Below, one piece after another: positions 1-6,521 of a stretch of 7,904 nt of DNA (the stretch's first letter is position 1; each line of letters begins with the position of its first letter). The stretch spans positions 1-7,904 of the forward strand of contig CASEPH010000484.1 of assembly GCA_949289625.1 (NCBI GenBank), in the 5' to 3' direction. Both the position numbers and the translations under genes were made by a program. This stretch comes from an uncultured Clostridia bacterium (GTDB lineage Bacteria; Bacillota_A; Clostridia; Oscillospirales; Oscillospiraceae). Under the pieces are notes generated by a model. It worked only from the letters and a program-made list of their open reading frames with translations. It was not told the DNA's origin and searched no databases.

Positions 1-38
1 ATGGTCCCTCCGGTGGACAACAACAGTACACGCTTCAT
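1..38 (-). CDS. L-asparaginase, type I (N-terminal fragment, cut by window edge)
   Basis: Only the first 12 codons plus two bases are in the window; they read MKRVLLLSTGGT, and the next codon begins AT. A short hydrophobic beta strand followed by STGGT(I) is the typical N-terminus of type I cytoplasmic asparaginases, where the Thr of TGGTI is a catalytic nucleophile. The enzyme hydrolyses L-asparagine to aspartate and ammonia. The ATG overlaps the ftsK stop codon (ATGA), and GAGGATG lies about eight bases upstream inside the ftsK end. It is therefore probably co-transcribed and translationally coupled with ftsK. Glutaminase or Glu-tRNA(Gln) amidotransferase subunit GatD share this N-terminal motif, so the exact family cannot be settled from 12 residues. 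Confidence 0.68.
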   Translation of the reverse strand, partial: MKRVLLLSTGGT

Positions 39-2731
39 GATGTTTCATCCTCATCAAAGGGAACATCCTCTTCCGGCGATTCCGGCTCCTCTGCCGGTGC
101 AACCGCCTTGGGATTGATCCCCACCATGGTATTCCACTGCTCCCGTGTAATCAAAAGCTGCCTGGGCTTAGACCCCTCAAAGGGACCCACAATGCCCTTT
201 TCCTCCATCTCATCCACGATCCGGGCCGCATGGGCATAGCCTAGCTTCAGCCGACGCTGCAGCATGGACACAGATGCCTGCTTGGTATCCAAAATCACTT
301 CCACAGCATCGGGCAGCAGTTCATCCCCGTCACTGGCATCCATGGATGTCTGTCCACCTTCATTGTCACCCTTTCCGGTGGATGCCGCATTTTGCTCAAT
401 TTCATCCAGAATGGACTGGGAATAATCGGTTTCAGAGGCGTTCTTCACAAACTCCGCCACCTTCTCCACTTCCTCATCGCTGATGAAGCAGCCCTGTACC
501 CGCCGGGGCTTGTCCGCACCTTGGGGAGCATAGAACATGTCGCCTTTTCCCAAAAGTTTTTCTGCGCCACGGGTACCCATAATAATATTGCTCTCCATGG
601 CGGAGGATACGGCAAAGGCGATCCGGGAGGGAATATTGGCCTTAATGACGCCGGTGATGACGTCGGCAGAGGGACGCTGGGTGGCGATAACCAGATGCAT
701 TCCCGCAGCACGGGCCTTGGCTGCCAATCGGGCGATGGACGTTTCCACCTCCTTGGCTGCTACCATCATCAGGTCCGCCAACTCGTCGATAATCACAACA
801 ATCCGGGGCATGGGTTCCATATCAGGATCTGCAGCAGCCTTTTTGTTAAAGCCCGCCAGATCCCGAACCCTTGCGTCCTCGAAGCGCTTATAGCGCCGGT
901 CCATCTCTGTAACAGCCCACTGCAAGGCTCCCGCCGCTTTTTTCGGATCCGTCACTACAGGGATCAGCAGATGGGGCACGCCGTTGTAGATACTCAGCTC
1001 CACCACCTTAGGGTCTATCATAATTAGGCGGCACTGTTCCGGGCTGTCCCGGTACAGCAGCGACACAATGATGCTGTTCATACAGACGGACTTACCGGAT
1101 CCAGTGGTACCGGCAATCAGCAGATGGGGCATCTTAGCAATATCACCGATGATGTAGTTCCCGCTGATGTCTTTACCAGCGGCAAAGGCCAAGGCGGATT
1201 TATGGGTCTTAAACTCCTTGGAGCTCAATACCTCTTTGATGGGAACGCTGGTTACGATGGAGTTTGGCACCTCAATGCCGATGGTGGAACTTTTTCCAGG
1301 TACTGCGGCCACATGGACGCTGGTGACGCCCAATGCCAGGGCAATATCTTCATGGAGGGAGGTGATTTTGCTCATTTTTACACCGGGCCGCAGTTCCATT
1401 TCATACCGGGTCACTGCCGGGCCCCGGACCACATTGCTGATTTTGCTGTCCACGCCAAAGCTTTCCAGCGTCTCCTCCAAGCGCCGGACATTGACCCGCA
1501 TTTCCTCGGTATTATCCGCCTTGGATTCCATTGCCTCCGCCAGCATACTCATGGGCGGATACTGATAGACCGGCTTCTCCTGGGCCTCCGCGTCAGACTT
1601 AGCCTCGATCTCCATGGCCACTTGGACCGCAGCCTGCTTGGCTTCGCCATGGGAGACCTTCTGCTCCTTCATGACCTCCAGTACATCCTCCGAAAGCACC
1701 TCTTTTGAATATGGCTCCTCAGGATCATGTTTCGGCATATCCTGCAGTTCGTCCAGAGTATCCAGCAAATCCTGCTCCTGTCTCACCTGTTCCTGGACCT
1801 GGGCCGTATAGTCGCTGGAAAGAGGGATGTCAAAGGGAGAGGTATCCTCCAGCTTTTTCGTTTTCTTCGTACGCTCCTTGGATTTTTTCCCCAAGAACAA
1901 AAGGTCCTCATCCAAAGCACCAAGATCATCCAGGGACATCTGATAGTTTCCCTTCTCTGGTCCCAGAGGAAGATCAAAGCTTTCCTGTCGCTTGGGTGCT
2001 TTCATCGTTCTGACCTTTGGCCGAACCACAGGTTTGGCCAAAACACGGAGATCCGCTTTGGTATCATATGGTTCCGGTTCTGGTTCTTCCTCCTCCAGTT
2101 CCGCCATCAGCTGACGGCGTTTTTCCGCTTTTTTATGGATGATACTAGCTGCGGAGATACGGAACATTAGGAATACCAGCACCAGCAGGATCAGCACCAG
2201 CACTGGTATTGCACCGCCCTTGCTGATCATATATTGTAGTCCTTGGGAAACCAGTCCCGGCAGCAACCCGCCGGAGGCCCCTTCTGTTCCCGTGGACCAC
2301 AGTGCCTTAACCATAGCCAAGCCGGACTGAAAGGTAATCCGGCAGATGATGGTATGGAGCAGTGCGCTGAATATTACCACAGTCAGTCCGGAGGCCGTCA
2401 GCCGCCAGAACACGGGCTCCCGATGGAGAAAGAAGAGCAGCCATGCCATGTACAGCAGCGCCAAGGGCAAAAGCCAATATCCATAGCCCAAGAGTCCCTG
2501 GGCAAATTGCCGCAGCAGATCCAGCATCACCGCATGGATCCCGAACATGCTCAGCACCAGGAACAGCGCAAGAAACACGAGGACTACAGCCCCAATGAGC
2601 CGTGCCATTAGGGAATCCCGTTTTTTTGGCTCCGGGACGTTTTTCCCAGCCGCCTGTTTAGCTTTAGACCGCTGAGCGTTCTTCCCCTTCTTTTCTCCGT
2701 CCTTTTTGGATGCAGCAAAACGCTGTGCCAT
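35..2731 (-). CDS. ftsK: FtsK/SpoIIIE family DNA translocase
   Basis: This is an 898-residue membrane-anchored DNA pump that moves chromosomal DNA through the division or sporulation septum using ATP. The N-terminus is a basic tail (1-40) followed by about four membrane segments (roughly 43-66, 80-103, 113-133 and 173-193). Next comes a long charged linker (about 200-390) rich in Glu, Lys and Asp, then the motor domain. Walker A is GTTGSGKS at 541-548. Walker B is IVVIIDEL around 644-651 with D649/E650. ATQRPSADVITG follows at 683-694. A winged-helix gamma domain lies at about 805-862 (QASVSMLQRRLKLGYAHAAR); in the family it reads oriented chromosomal motifs. The protein is somewhat longer than B. 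subtilis SpoIIIE (787 residues), and the linker accounts for the extra length. The start is the ATG preceded by AAAGGAGGG. No second copy is visible here, so whether it serves vegetative division, spore formation or both is undecided. Family assignment is near certain. Confidence 0.97.
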   Translation of the reverse strand: MAQRFAASKKDGEKKGKNAQRSKAKQAAGKNVPEPKKRDSLMARLIGAVVLVFLALFLVLSMFGIHAVMLDLLRQFAQGLLGYGYWLLPLALLYMAWLLFFLHREPVFWRLTASGLTVVIFSALLHTIICRITFQSGLAMVKALWSTGTEGASGGLLPGLVSQGLQYMISKGGAIPVLVLILLVLVFLMFRISAASIIHKKAEKRRQLMAELEEEEPEPEPYDTKADLRVLAKPVVRPKVRTMKAPKRQESFDLPLGPEKGNYQMSLDDLGALDEDLLFLGKKSKERTKKTKKLEDTSPFDIPLSSDYTAQVQEQVRQEQDLLDTLDELQDMPKHDPEEPYSKEVLSEDVLEVMKEQKVSHGEAKQAAVQVAMEIEAKSDAEAQEKPVYQYPPMSMLAEAMESKADNTEEMRVNVRRLEETLESFGVDSKISNVVRGPAVTRYEMELRPGVKMSKITSLHEDIALALGVTSVHVAAVPGKSSTIGIEVPNSIVTSVPIKEVLSSKEFKTHKSALAFAAGKDISGNYIIGDIAKMPHLLIAGTTGSGKSVCMNSIIVSLLYRDSPEQCRLIMIDPKVVELSIYNGVPHLLIPVVTDPKKAAGALQWAVTEMDRRYKRFEDARVRDLAGFNKKAAADPDMEPMPRIVVIIDELADLMMVAAKEVETSIARLAAKARAAGMHLVIATQRPSADVITGVIKANIPSRIAFAVSSAMESNIIMGTRGAEKLLGKGDMFYAPQGADKPRRVQGCFISDEEVEKVAEFVKNASETDYSQSILDEIEQNAASTGKGDNEGGQTSMDASDGDELLPDAVEVILDTKQASVSMLQRRLKLGYAHAARIVDEMEEKGIVGPFEGSKPRQLLITREQWNTMVGINPKAVAPAEEPESPEEDVPFDEDETS

Positions 2732-2736
2732 GGAAT

Positions 2737-2745
2737 CCCTCCTTT
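2737..2745 (-). promoter_or_regulatory. ftsK ribosome binding site overlapping uppP stop
   Basis: The minus strand reads AAAGGAGGG, an almost perfect Shine-Dalgarno, five bases before the ftsK ATG. Its first two A bases belong to the TAA stop codon of uppP (2744-2746), so only 12 bases separate the two genes. This supports a shared transcript and probable translational coupling. Confidence 0.85.
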
Positions 2746-3571
2746 AAGCGATCAATGAAAGCAAGAGCGAGATAAGACCTGCGCCCCAACAGTAGTAAGC
2801 AAAGCCGCCGAAGTGACTTCTGGCCGCCAGATAGCGCAGCAGACGAATGCTGAAATAGCCCGAGATGGCGGCAGCCAGCATACCACAGAGATATTTGGGC
2901 ACCATGGCCAGGCTGACGGAGGCCTGTGCCGCCCCTGCCAGACTGACAACCACAGCCCCCAGCACCGCCGGTACGCTGAGCAAGAAGGAAAACCGCACCG
3001 CAAAGCTGCGTTTGAACCCACACAGCATTCCCACGGATATAGTAGCTCCTGCCCGGGAAATCCCGGGGATCACCGCAATAGCCTGGGCAAGACCCACAAG
3101 AAAGGCCTGCAGCGCATTGGTCTCCCGTAGGCCCCGGTAGCTGGTTCCATACCGGTCAGCCAGATAAAGCAGCAGTCCTGTCACCATCAGCATGAGACTT
3201 ACAAAAGGTGTGTGCCGGTAAAGCACTTCCACATATCCGCGAACCGGAAGTACCAGCAGCAGCGGCAGCGTACCCACGATAAGAAACACCGCCATACGGC
3301 GGCGGTCAATATTGCGTTTTTTGGTTGGTCCTTTATCAGCACCAATCCCCACAAGCCCCAGACCTCCGCGAACGATGGCCCGAATATCTCTTCGATAGAC
3401 CATAAATATGGAACAAAGCGTTCCCAGATGGAGCAGTACATCCAGCAGCAGATCTGCCTCTTCTATCTGAAATATATTTTGCAGCAGCGCCAGATGACCA
3501 GAGCTGGAGATGGGAAGGAATTCCGTGATCCCCTGGACCAGGCCAAGCAGCACCACGGTCAGATACGACAT
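2744..3571 (-). CDS. uppP: Undecaprenyl-diphosphatase UppP (BacA family)
   Basis: A 275-residue polytopic membrane protein that removes a phosphate from undecaprenyl diphosphate to regenerate the lipid carrier for peptidoglycan and other wall polymers. Members of the family can confer bacitracin tolerance. Both signature motifs are present: LVQGITEFLPISSSGHL at 11-27 (E17, the Ser cluster 22-24, H26) and PGISRAGATIS at 169-179 with R173. The usual second motif is SRSG, and here it is SRAG. Hydrophobic segments cover most of the protein. The loop at about 78-93 is unusually basic (KGPTKKRNIDRRR). Length fits the family (about 265-280). The start is chosen because the protein begins directly at the conserved first membrane helix and a G-rich Shine-Dalgarno precedes it. 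It is followed 12 bases later by ftsK. Confidence 0.96.
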   Translation of the reverse strand: MSYLTVVLLGLVQGITEFLPISSSGHLALLQNIFQIEEADLLLDVLLHLGTLCSIFMVYRRDIRAIVRGGLGLVGIGADKGPTKKRNIDRRRMAVFLIVGTLPLLLVLPVRGYVEVLYRHTPFVSLMLMVTGLLLYLADRYGTSYRGLRETNALQAFLVGLAQAIAVIPGISRAGATISVGMLCGFKRSFAVRFSFLLSVPAVLGAVVVSLAGAAQASVSLAMVPKYLCGMLAAAISGYFSIRLLRYLAARSHFGGFAYYCWGAGLISLLLSLIA

Positions 3572-3577
3572 GGAAAT

Positions 3578-3584
3578 CCCCCCC
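3578..3584 (-). promoter_or_regulatory. G-tract ribosome binding site of uppP
   Basis: The minus strand carries seven consecutive G residues six bases before the uppP ATG (GGGGGGGATTTCC, then ATG). No AGGAGG-type site is nearby, so this run must act as the Shine-Dalgarno, using G-C and G-U pairs to the anti-SD. Confidence 0.6.
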
Positions 3585-3599
3585 GCAGCAAAGCACTTT

Positions 3600-3628
3600 A
3601 TTATATCATGAGTTTATGTATTTTTCCA
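3600..3628 (-). promoter_or_regulatory. Sigma-A-type promoter for uppP-ftsK
   Basis: On the minus strand, a perfect TATAAT at 3600-3605 is preceded by TGA, giving an extended -10. A weaker -35, TGGAAA (four of six matches to TTGACA), lies 17 bases upstream at 3623-3628. Transcription would start about 20-25 bases before the uppP ATG. It sits in the 105-base gap after the peptidase gene. I see no convincing terminator in that gap, so read-through from the peptidase gene is also possible. Confidence 0.65.
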
Positions 3629-3676
3629 CTTTTTCTTGCAGAGGAAACCGGTTTTTCAGGATAGGGTGCCATGGAG

Positions 3677-4771
3677 CTATTCCAACGCCATCAATCGATA
3701 CACAAGCTCCGCCATAATCTCCATTTCTCTCAGCGTGGTGTACTCCCGGACGCTATGGATCTCGTGCATTCCTGTGGCAAGGATCAAGCAGCGAATCCCA
3801 TGTGCCGACAGAAAGCTAGCGTCGCTTCCTCCGCAGGCCGCCTCAAACACCGGTGTGATCTCAAGCGCGCCACAGGCTGAGGCAAATCTTTTGCAAATCG
3901 GATCCGACTCTTCCACTGCCCATGCGTTATAGACCACAGTGGACTCCAAACAGCAAGAACCATGATAGGTTTCCGCCGCCCGGCGGAAGCAATCTTCCAT
4001 GTGTTCCTTCTGCCGGAGGGCCGATTCGTGGCAGAGGGATCGGGTCTCTCCCTCCACAAAACAGGTCTCCGGCACCGTGTTGCCGCTGTTGCCACCTCGG
4101 ATAATCCCAATATTCGCGGTGGTGTCCTGGTCAATCCGGCCCAGCTTCATCTGGGAGATGGCTTGCGCAGCCATGGCCACGGCATTGATCCCCTGCTCCG
4201 GCTGGAGTGCCGCATGGGCCGCCCGGCCCGTCAGATGGGCCATGATCCGGATTCCGGTAGGAGCAGCCAGCACCGCTCGTCCTACAGGACCATCGGTATC
4301 GAGAACGTAGGCCTCCCGGGCCGAAAGTGTATCATAGCAAAGGCGTTTGGCACCCTCCACAAAGTATTCCTCGCTGGCAGTGAACACCACCTCTATGGTG
4401 CGGTGCGGCTTCCCTTCCGCCTTGAGCCGCCGAAGGGCCCACAGCAGTTCCACAATCCCGGTCACGTCATCGCCGCCCAGAATGGTTTTGCCGTCGGTAT
4501 GGATCCGTCCGTCTTCCTCCACCAGAACATTCTTGTGTTCACAGGGCGTCACTGTGTCCATATGGGCCGCAAACAGCACAGCAGGGCCTGAAGCAGTTCC
4601 CGGAAACCGGGCGTAGAGATTCCCGCTGTCCGTCTCCGGGAAGGCCTGGTCCTCCCAGATTTGGCCCCCCAGAGCAAGCAGTTTTTCCTTCAGACAGCAC
4701 CGAATCGCATGCTCCTGGCCTGAAGGTACGGAATAAGAGACCAGTTCCAGAAATTCCTGAAGCAAATCCAT
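3677..4771 (-). CDS. M20-family metallopeptidase, PepT-like
   Basis: A 364-residue cytoplasmic enzyme of the two-zinc M20 peptidase/deacylase family, most like the PepT-like branch that trims small peptides. Metal and catalytic motifs are intact: AAHMDTV (H70, D72), ILGGDDVTG (bridging D101), FTASEE (E134 general base, E135 ligand), VLDTDG (Asp ligand at 158 or 160) and MHEIHS (H339). The dimerisation domain starts near 176 with GRAAHAALQPEQGINA (H186). The exact substrate is unknown; a di- or tripeptidase role is inference. No signal peptide is seen. I start at the ATG at 4771, giving MDLLQEF, not at the GTG three codons upstream, because that GTG is inside the Shine-Dalgarno GAGGTGA. The gene starts right after the tRNA-Gly terminator, and no promoter of its own is visible. 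Confidence 0.9.
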   Translation of the reverse strand: MDLLQEFLELVSYSVPSGQEHAIRCCLKEKLLALGGQIWEDQAFPETDSGNLYARFPGTASGPAVLFAAHMDTVTPCEHKNVLVEEDGRIHTDGKTILGGDDVTGIVELLWALRRLKAEGKPHRTIEVVFTASEEYFVEGAKRLCYDTLSAREAYVLDTDGPVGRAVLAAPTGIRIMAHLTGRAAHAALQPEQGINAVAMAAQAISQMKLGRIDQDTTANIGIIRGGNSGNTVPETCFVEGETRSLCHESALRQKEHMEDCFRRAAETYHGSCCLESTVVYNAWAVEESDPICKRFASACGALEITPVFEAACGGSDASFLSAHGIRCLILATGMHEIHSVREYTTLREMEIMAELVYRLMALE

Positions 4772-4776
4772 AAAAA

Positions 4777-4783
4777 TCACCTC
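4777..4783 (-). promoter_or_regulatory. Ribosome binding site deciding the peptidase start
   Basis: The minus strand reads GAGGTGA, five bases before the ATG at 4771. A possible upstream start, GTG at 4778-4780, lies within this site and cannot be used together with it, so the ATG is preferred. Confidence 0.8.
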
Positions 4784-4788
4784 AATAG

Positions 4789-4821
4789 AAAAAGCCGCCG
4801 CAAACAGACGTTTGCGACGAC
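4789..4821 (-). terminator. Intrinsic terminator of tRNA-Gly
   Basis: On the minus strand, GTCGTCGCAAAC (4810-4821), a four-base loop GTCT and GTTTGCGGCGGC (4794-4805) form a continuous 12-bp stem. Three of the pairs are G-U. A run of five T residues (4789-4793) follows directly. The stem starts two bases after the encoded CCA of the tRNA. The terminator stands between the only visible promoter and the peptidase gene, so its efficiency should set how much transcript reaches that gene. Confidence 0.88.
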
Positions 4822-4823
4822 GC

Positions 4824-4899
4824 TGGAGCGGGTGACGAGGCTCGAACTCGCTACCTCCACCTTGGCAAGGTGGCGCTCTACCAGATGAGCTACACCCGC
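4824..4899 (-). tRNA. tRNA-Gly (anticodon GCC)
   Basis: A 76-base cloverleaf including an encoded CCA end. The acceptor arms GCGGGTG and CACCCGC pair fully. The D arm is GCTC/GAGC. The anticodon stem CCACC/GGTGG encloses TTGCCAA, with anticodon GCC. The T arm is GCGAG-TTCGAGC-CTCGT with one G-U pair, and the discriminator is U. It reads GGC and GGU glycine codons. It has its own promoter about eight bases upstream of the predicted transcript start and its own terminator two bases downstream, so it forms a complete single-gene unit. Confidence 0.97.
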
Positions 4900-4913
4900 A
4901 GCTTACGAGGAAT

Positions 4914-4941
4914 ATTATACACCTTTTTTACAGATTGTCAA
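4914..4941 (-). promoter_or_regulatory. Strong sigma-A promoter of tRNA-Gly
   Basis: The minus strand shows consensus TTGACA (4936-4941) and consensus TATAAT (4914-4919) with a 16-base spacer. The predicted start is about eight bases before the tRNA 5' end. Perfect hexamers fit a highly expressed stable-RNA gene. No GC-rich discriminator of the stringent-control type is obvious; the bases after the -10 are ATTCCTCG. Confidence 0.9.
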
Positions 4942-4963
4942 GAAAAACTTTTTAACAATCTGT
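4930..4963. repeat. Perfect 9-bp inverted repeat overlapping the tRNA promoter
   Basis: acagattgt at 4930-4938 and acaatctgt at 4955-4963 are exact reverse complements around a 16-base AT-rich spacer. The promoter-proximal arm covers half of the TTGACA -35 box. In the minus-strand transcript from sigF it could fold as a hairpin, but A residues, not T residues, follow the stem, so it is not a standard terminator. An operator or a weak RNA hairpin ending sigF is possible; either is inference. Confidence 0.6.
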
Positions 4964-5017
4964 CCTCGTAATTCCAGTTCTCTTTCGTCCATGATTCTCT
5001 TCGGTTGTTTGGGTGCT

Positions 5018-5722
5018 CTATTCCTCCCGAAGGAGCTGACGAAGCAATCCCAGAGCCTTTCGCTCGATCCGAGAGACCTGGACTTGGCTGATTCCCAGCA
5101 CTGCCGCCGTCTTTTCCTGGGTCATACAGCGGAAATACCGCATATCAATCACCGCTCTCTGTCGGGGTTCCAGGGTGCCGATGGCGTCCCGCAGCGCCAC
5201 AGTTTCCAGAATCTTTTCCTCAATCTCTTCTCCCGGCAGTAGCTGTTCCAGACTGCACCCATCCTCCCCTGCCGGCCGCTGCAGGGAATCTGTTGGAATC
5301 ACCGCTGTCTCCGCCACCGCGATTTCCTCCGGCGTAAACCCGGAAGCCTGGGCCACCTCGCTGAGCAGAGGCTCCCGGCCCAAGGTGGCCGACAGATGAT
5401 TGCGGACCTGTCGAATTTGCGCCGCCTGTTCCTTGATGGTCCGGCTGACCTTCACGCTTCCGTCATCCCGCAGGAACCGACGGATCTCTCCTGCAATTTT
5501 CGGCACCGCATAGGTGGAAAACTGGGTCCCGAACTCCTGGTCGAACCCCTCGATGGCCTTCAGAAATCCCAGGCAGCCCAACTGATACAGATCATCCGGA
5601 TCCACGCCCCGTCCCAAGAAACGGCGCACAATGCTCCAGATTAGGCCCGAATTTTCTAGGATCATCTGTTCCTTTGCGTCGTGATCTCCACTGCGGGCTT
5701 TTTCCAGGAGTTCTGTGCTCAC
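5018..5722 (-). CDS. sigF: Sporulation sigma factor SigF
   Basis: A 234-residue sigma-70-family factor that directs early forespore transcription after septation. Region 2 spans about 27-88: DPDDLYQLGCLGFLKAIEGF, then FSTYAVPKIAGEIRRFLRDDG with the -10 recognition helix. VKVSRTIKE (90-98) opens region 3. Region 4 holds the helix-turn-helix MTQEKTAAVLGISQVQVSRIERKAL (200-224); the ISQVQVSR stretch also occurs in B. subtilis sigma-F. It begins with GTG overlapping the spoIIAB stop as GTGA, and GGAAGGA lies four bases upstream. The N-terminus is about 20 residues shorter than B. subtilis sigma-F (255 residues). SigG is the closest alternative by sequence, but its position as third gene behind spoIIAA and spoIIAB decides for SigF. 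No clear terminator follows before the tRNA promoter. Confidence 0.96.
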   Translation of the reverse strand: MSTELLEKARSGDHDAKEQMILENSGLIWSIVRRFLGRGVDPDDLYQLGCLGFLKAIEGFDQEFGTQFSTYAVPKIAGEIRRFLRDDGSVKVSRTIKEQAAQIRQVRNHLSATLGREPLLSEVAQASGFTPEEIAVAETAVIPTDSLQRPAGEDGCSLEQLLPGEEIEEKILETVALRDAIGTLEPRQRAVIDMRYFRCMTQEKTAAVLGISQVQVSRIERKALGLLRQLLREE

Positions 5723-6171
5723 GCGGTCCTTCCCCCCGTATGCATATGTCGCACCATAGTCACGGTGGTCCCCTCTCCCGGCTTGGATTCCACCTGAAGC
5801 TTGGACATAAACCGTTCCATAATGGTAAAGCCCATACCGCTGCGGTCGCTACCGCCGGTTGTAAACATGGGCGTCCTGGCAGCCTTTACATCCGGGATGC
5901 CCACGCCTGTATCCGTCACCGTGATTTCCAATGTACTGCCCTCATAGATGGCGCATCGGATCCAGATGGTGCCGATCCCATCCGGATACCCATGGACGAT
6001 GCTGTTGGTCACCGCCTCGCTGACCGCCGTCTTGACGTCGGCGATCTCCTCCAAGGTAGGATCCATAGACGCGGCAAATGCCGCAACCGCTGCACGGGCA
6101 AATGCCTCGTTACAGCTGTGGCTGGGAAACTCCAGCTTCATTTCGTTTTCCGGTACACGCTCCTGACTCAT
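5719..6171 (-). CDS. spoIIAB: Anti-sigma F factor and serine kinase SpoIIAB
   Basis: A 150-residue GHKL-type ATPase that binds and inhibits sigma-F and phosphorylates SpoIIAA on serine. The N box SEAVTNSIVHGY (51-62, with E52 and N56), the G1 box DTGVGI (87-92) and the G2 box SGMGFTIME (111-119) are all intact. The ATP-lid stretch ARTPMFTTGGSDRSGMGF closely resembles the same part of B. subtilis SpoIIAB (146 residues). The start ATG overlaps the spoIIAA stop as ATGA and is preceded by AAAGGAGG nine bases upstream. An internal Met at residue 11 (MKLEF) corresponds to B. subtilis Met5 and has no better ribosome site. The overlapping starts fit near-equal production of the switch proteins. Confidence 0.97.
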   Translation of the reverse strand: MSQERVPENEMKLEFPSHSCNEAFARAAVAAFAASMDPTLEEIADVKTAVSEAVTNSIVHGYPDGIGTIWIRCAIYEGSTLEITVTDTGVGIPDVKAARTPMFTTGGSDRSGMGFTIMERFMSKLQVESKPGEGTTVTMVRHMHTGGRTA

Positions 6172-6488
6172 GCTTTTCCGCCTCCTTTGATTTCCGCAAT
6201 CTGTTCAATGCCTGCCGCCTGGAACACCCGCATAGGCTGAGGCTGCACATTGGTGAGCACCAGCTTGCCGCCGATCTCCCGCATACGCCGGACACCGGAG
6301 ATCACAACGGCAATTCCGGAGGAATCCATAAAGGACACATCCCGGAAATCCAGCGTGCAGACCCGAGGCAGATAGGATTCGATTTTTTCGGCAATGGTTT
6401 TCATGGCGTGCTGGGCCTCATGGTGATCGATCTCCCCGGACAGGGTAATGGTCATCTGCTTGTCCTGCAGGAAGCTTCTGATGTACAT
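6168..6488 (-). CDS. spoIIAA: Anti-sigma F factor antagonist SpoIIAA
   Basis: A 106-residue STAS-domain protein and first gene of the sigma-F switch. The unphosphorylated form binds SpoIIAB and releases sigma-F. SpoIIAB inactivates it by phosphorylation, and SpoIIE (not in this window) reactivates it. LSGEIDHHEA (16-25) and the phosphorylation motif SFMDSSGIAVV (52-62) are diagnostic; Ser57 corresponds to the phosphorylated Ser58 of B. subtilis. It is about ten residues shorter than the B. subtilis protein (117), mainly at the C-terminus. The start ATG has GGATTGGAG upstream with eight bases of spacing. A second Met at residue 12 would cut into the first strand and is less likely. The region before the gene contains a likely sporulation promoter. 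Confidence 0.96.
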   Translation of the reverse strand: MYIRSFLQDKQMTITLSGEIDHHEAQHAMKTIAEKIESYLPRVCTLDFRDVSFMDSSGIAVVISGVRRMREIGGKLVLTNVQPQPMRVFQAAGIEQIAEIKGGGKA

Positions 6489-6521
6489 AAAAATCGCTCC
6501 AATCCTGTTGCGTTTGCTATG

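Noticed and set aside
392..1027. A 211-codon plus-strand open frame opposite the FtsK motor domain
   Set aside because: Same antisense effect; composition is unlike a protein and it covers conserved Walker B and gamma-domain codons.
1124..1708. A 194-codon plus-strand open frame inside ftsK
   Set aside because: It is an antisense shadow of a GC-rich gene, with His/Gly/Leu-rich low-plausibility protein and no ribosome site. The minus-strand frame is unmistakably FtsK.
3640..3665. AAACCGGTTT palindrome after the peptidase gene as a terminator
   Set aside because: The palindrome has no room for a loop and no T-run follows on the minus strand.
3962..4591. A 209-codon plus-strand open frame opposite the M20 peptidase
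   Set aside because: No recognisable domain or ribosome site, and the peptidase motifs on the other strand explain the conservation.
4915..4992. A 25-codon minus-strand reading frame (starts MDERELELRGQIVKK) between sigF and tRNA-Gly
   Set aside because: Its ribosome site is weak (GAAGAG), it runs through the TTGACA and into the TATAAT of the tRNA promoter, and its codons mirror the AT-rich promoter. Probably chance, though conservation in relatives would revive it.
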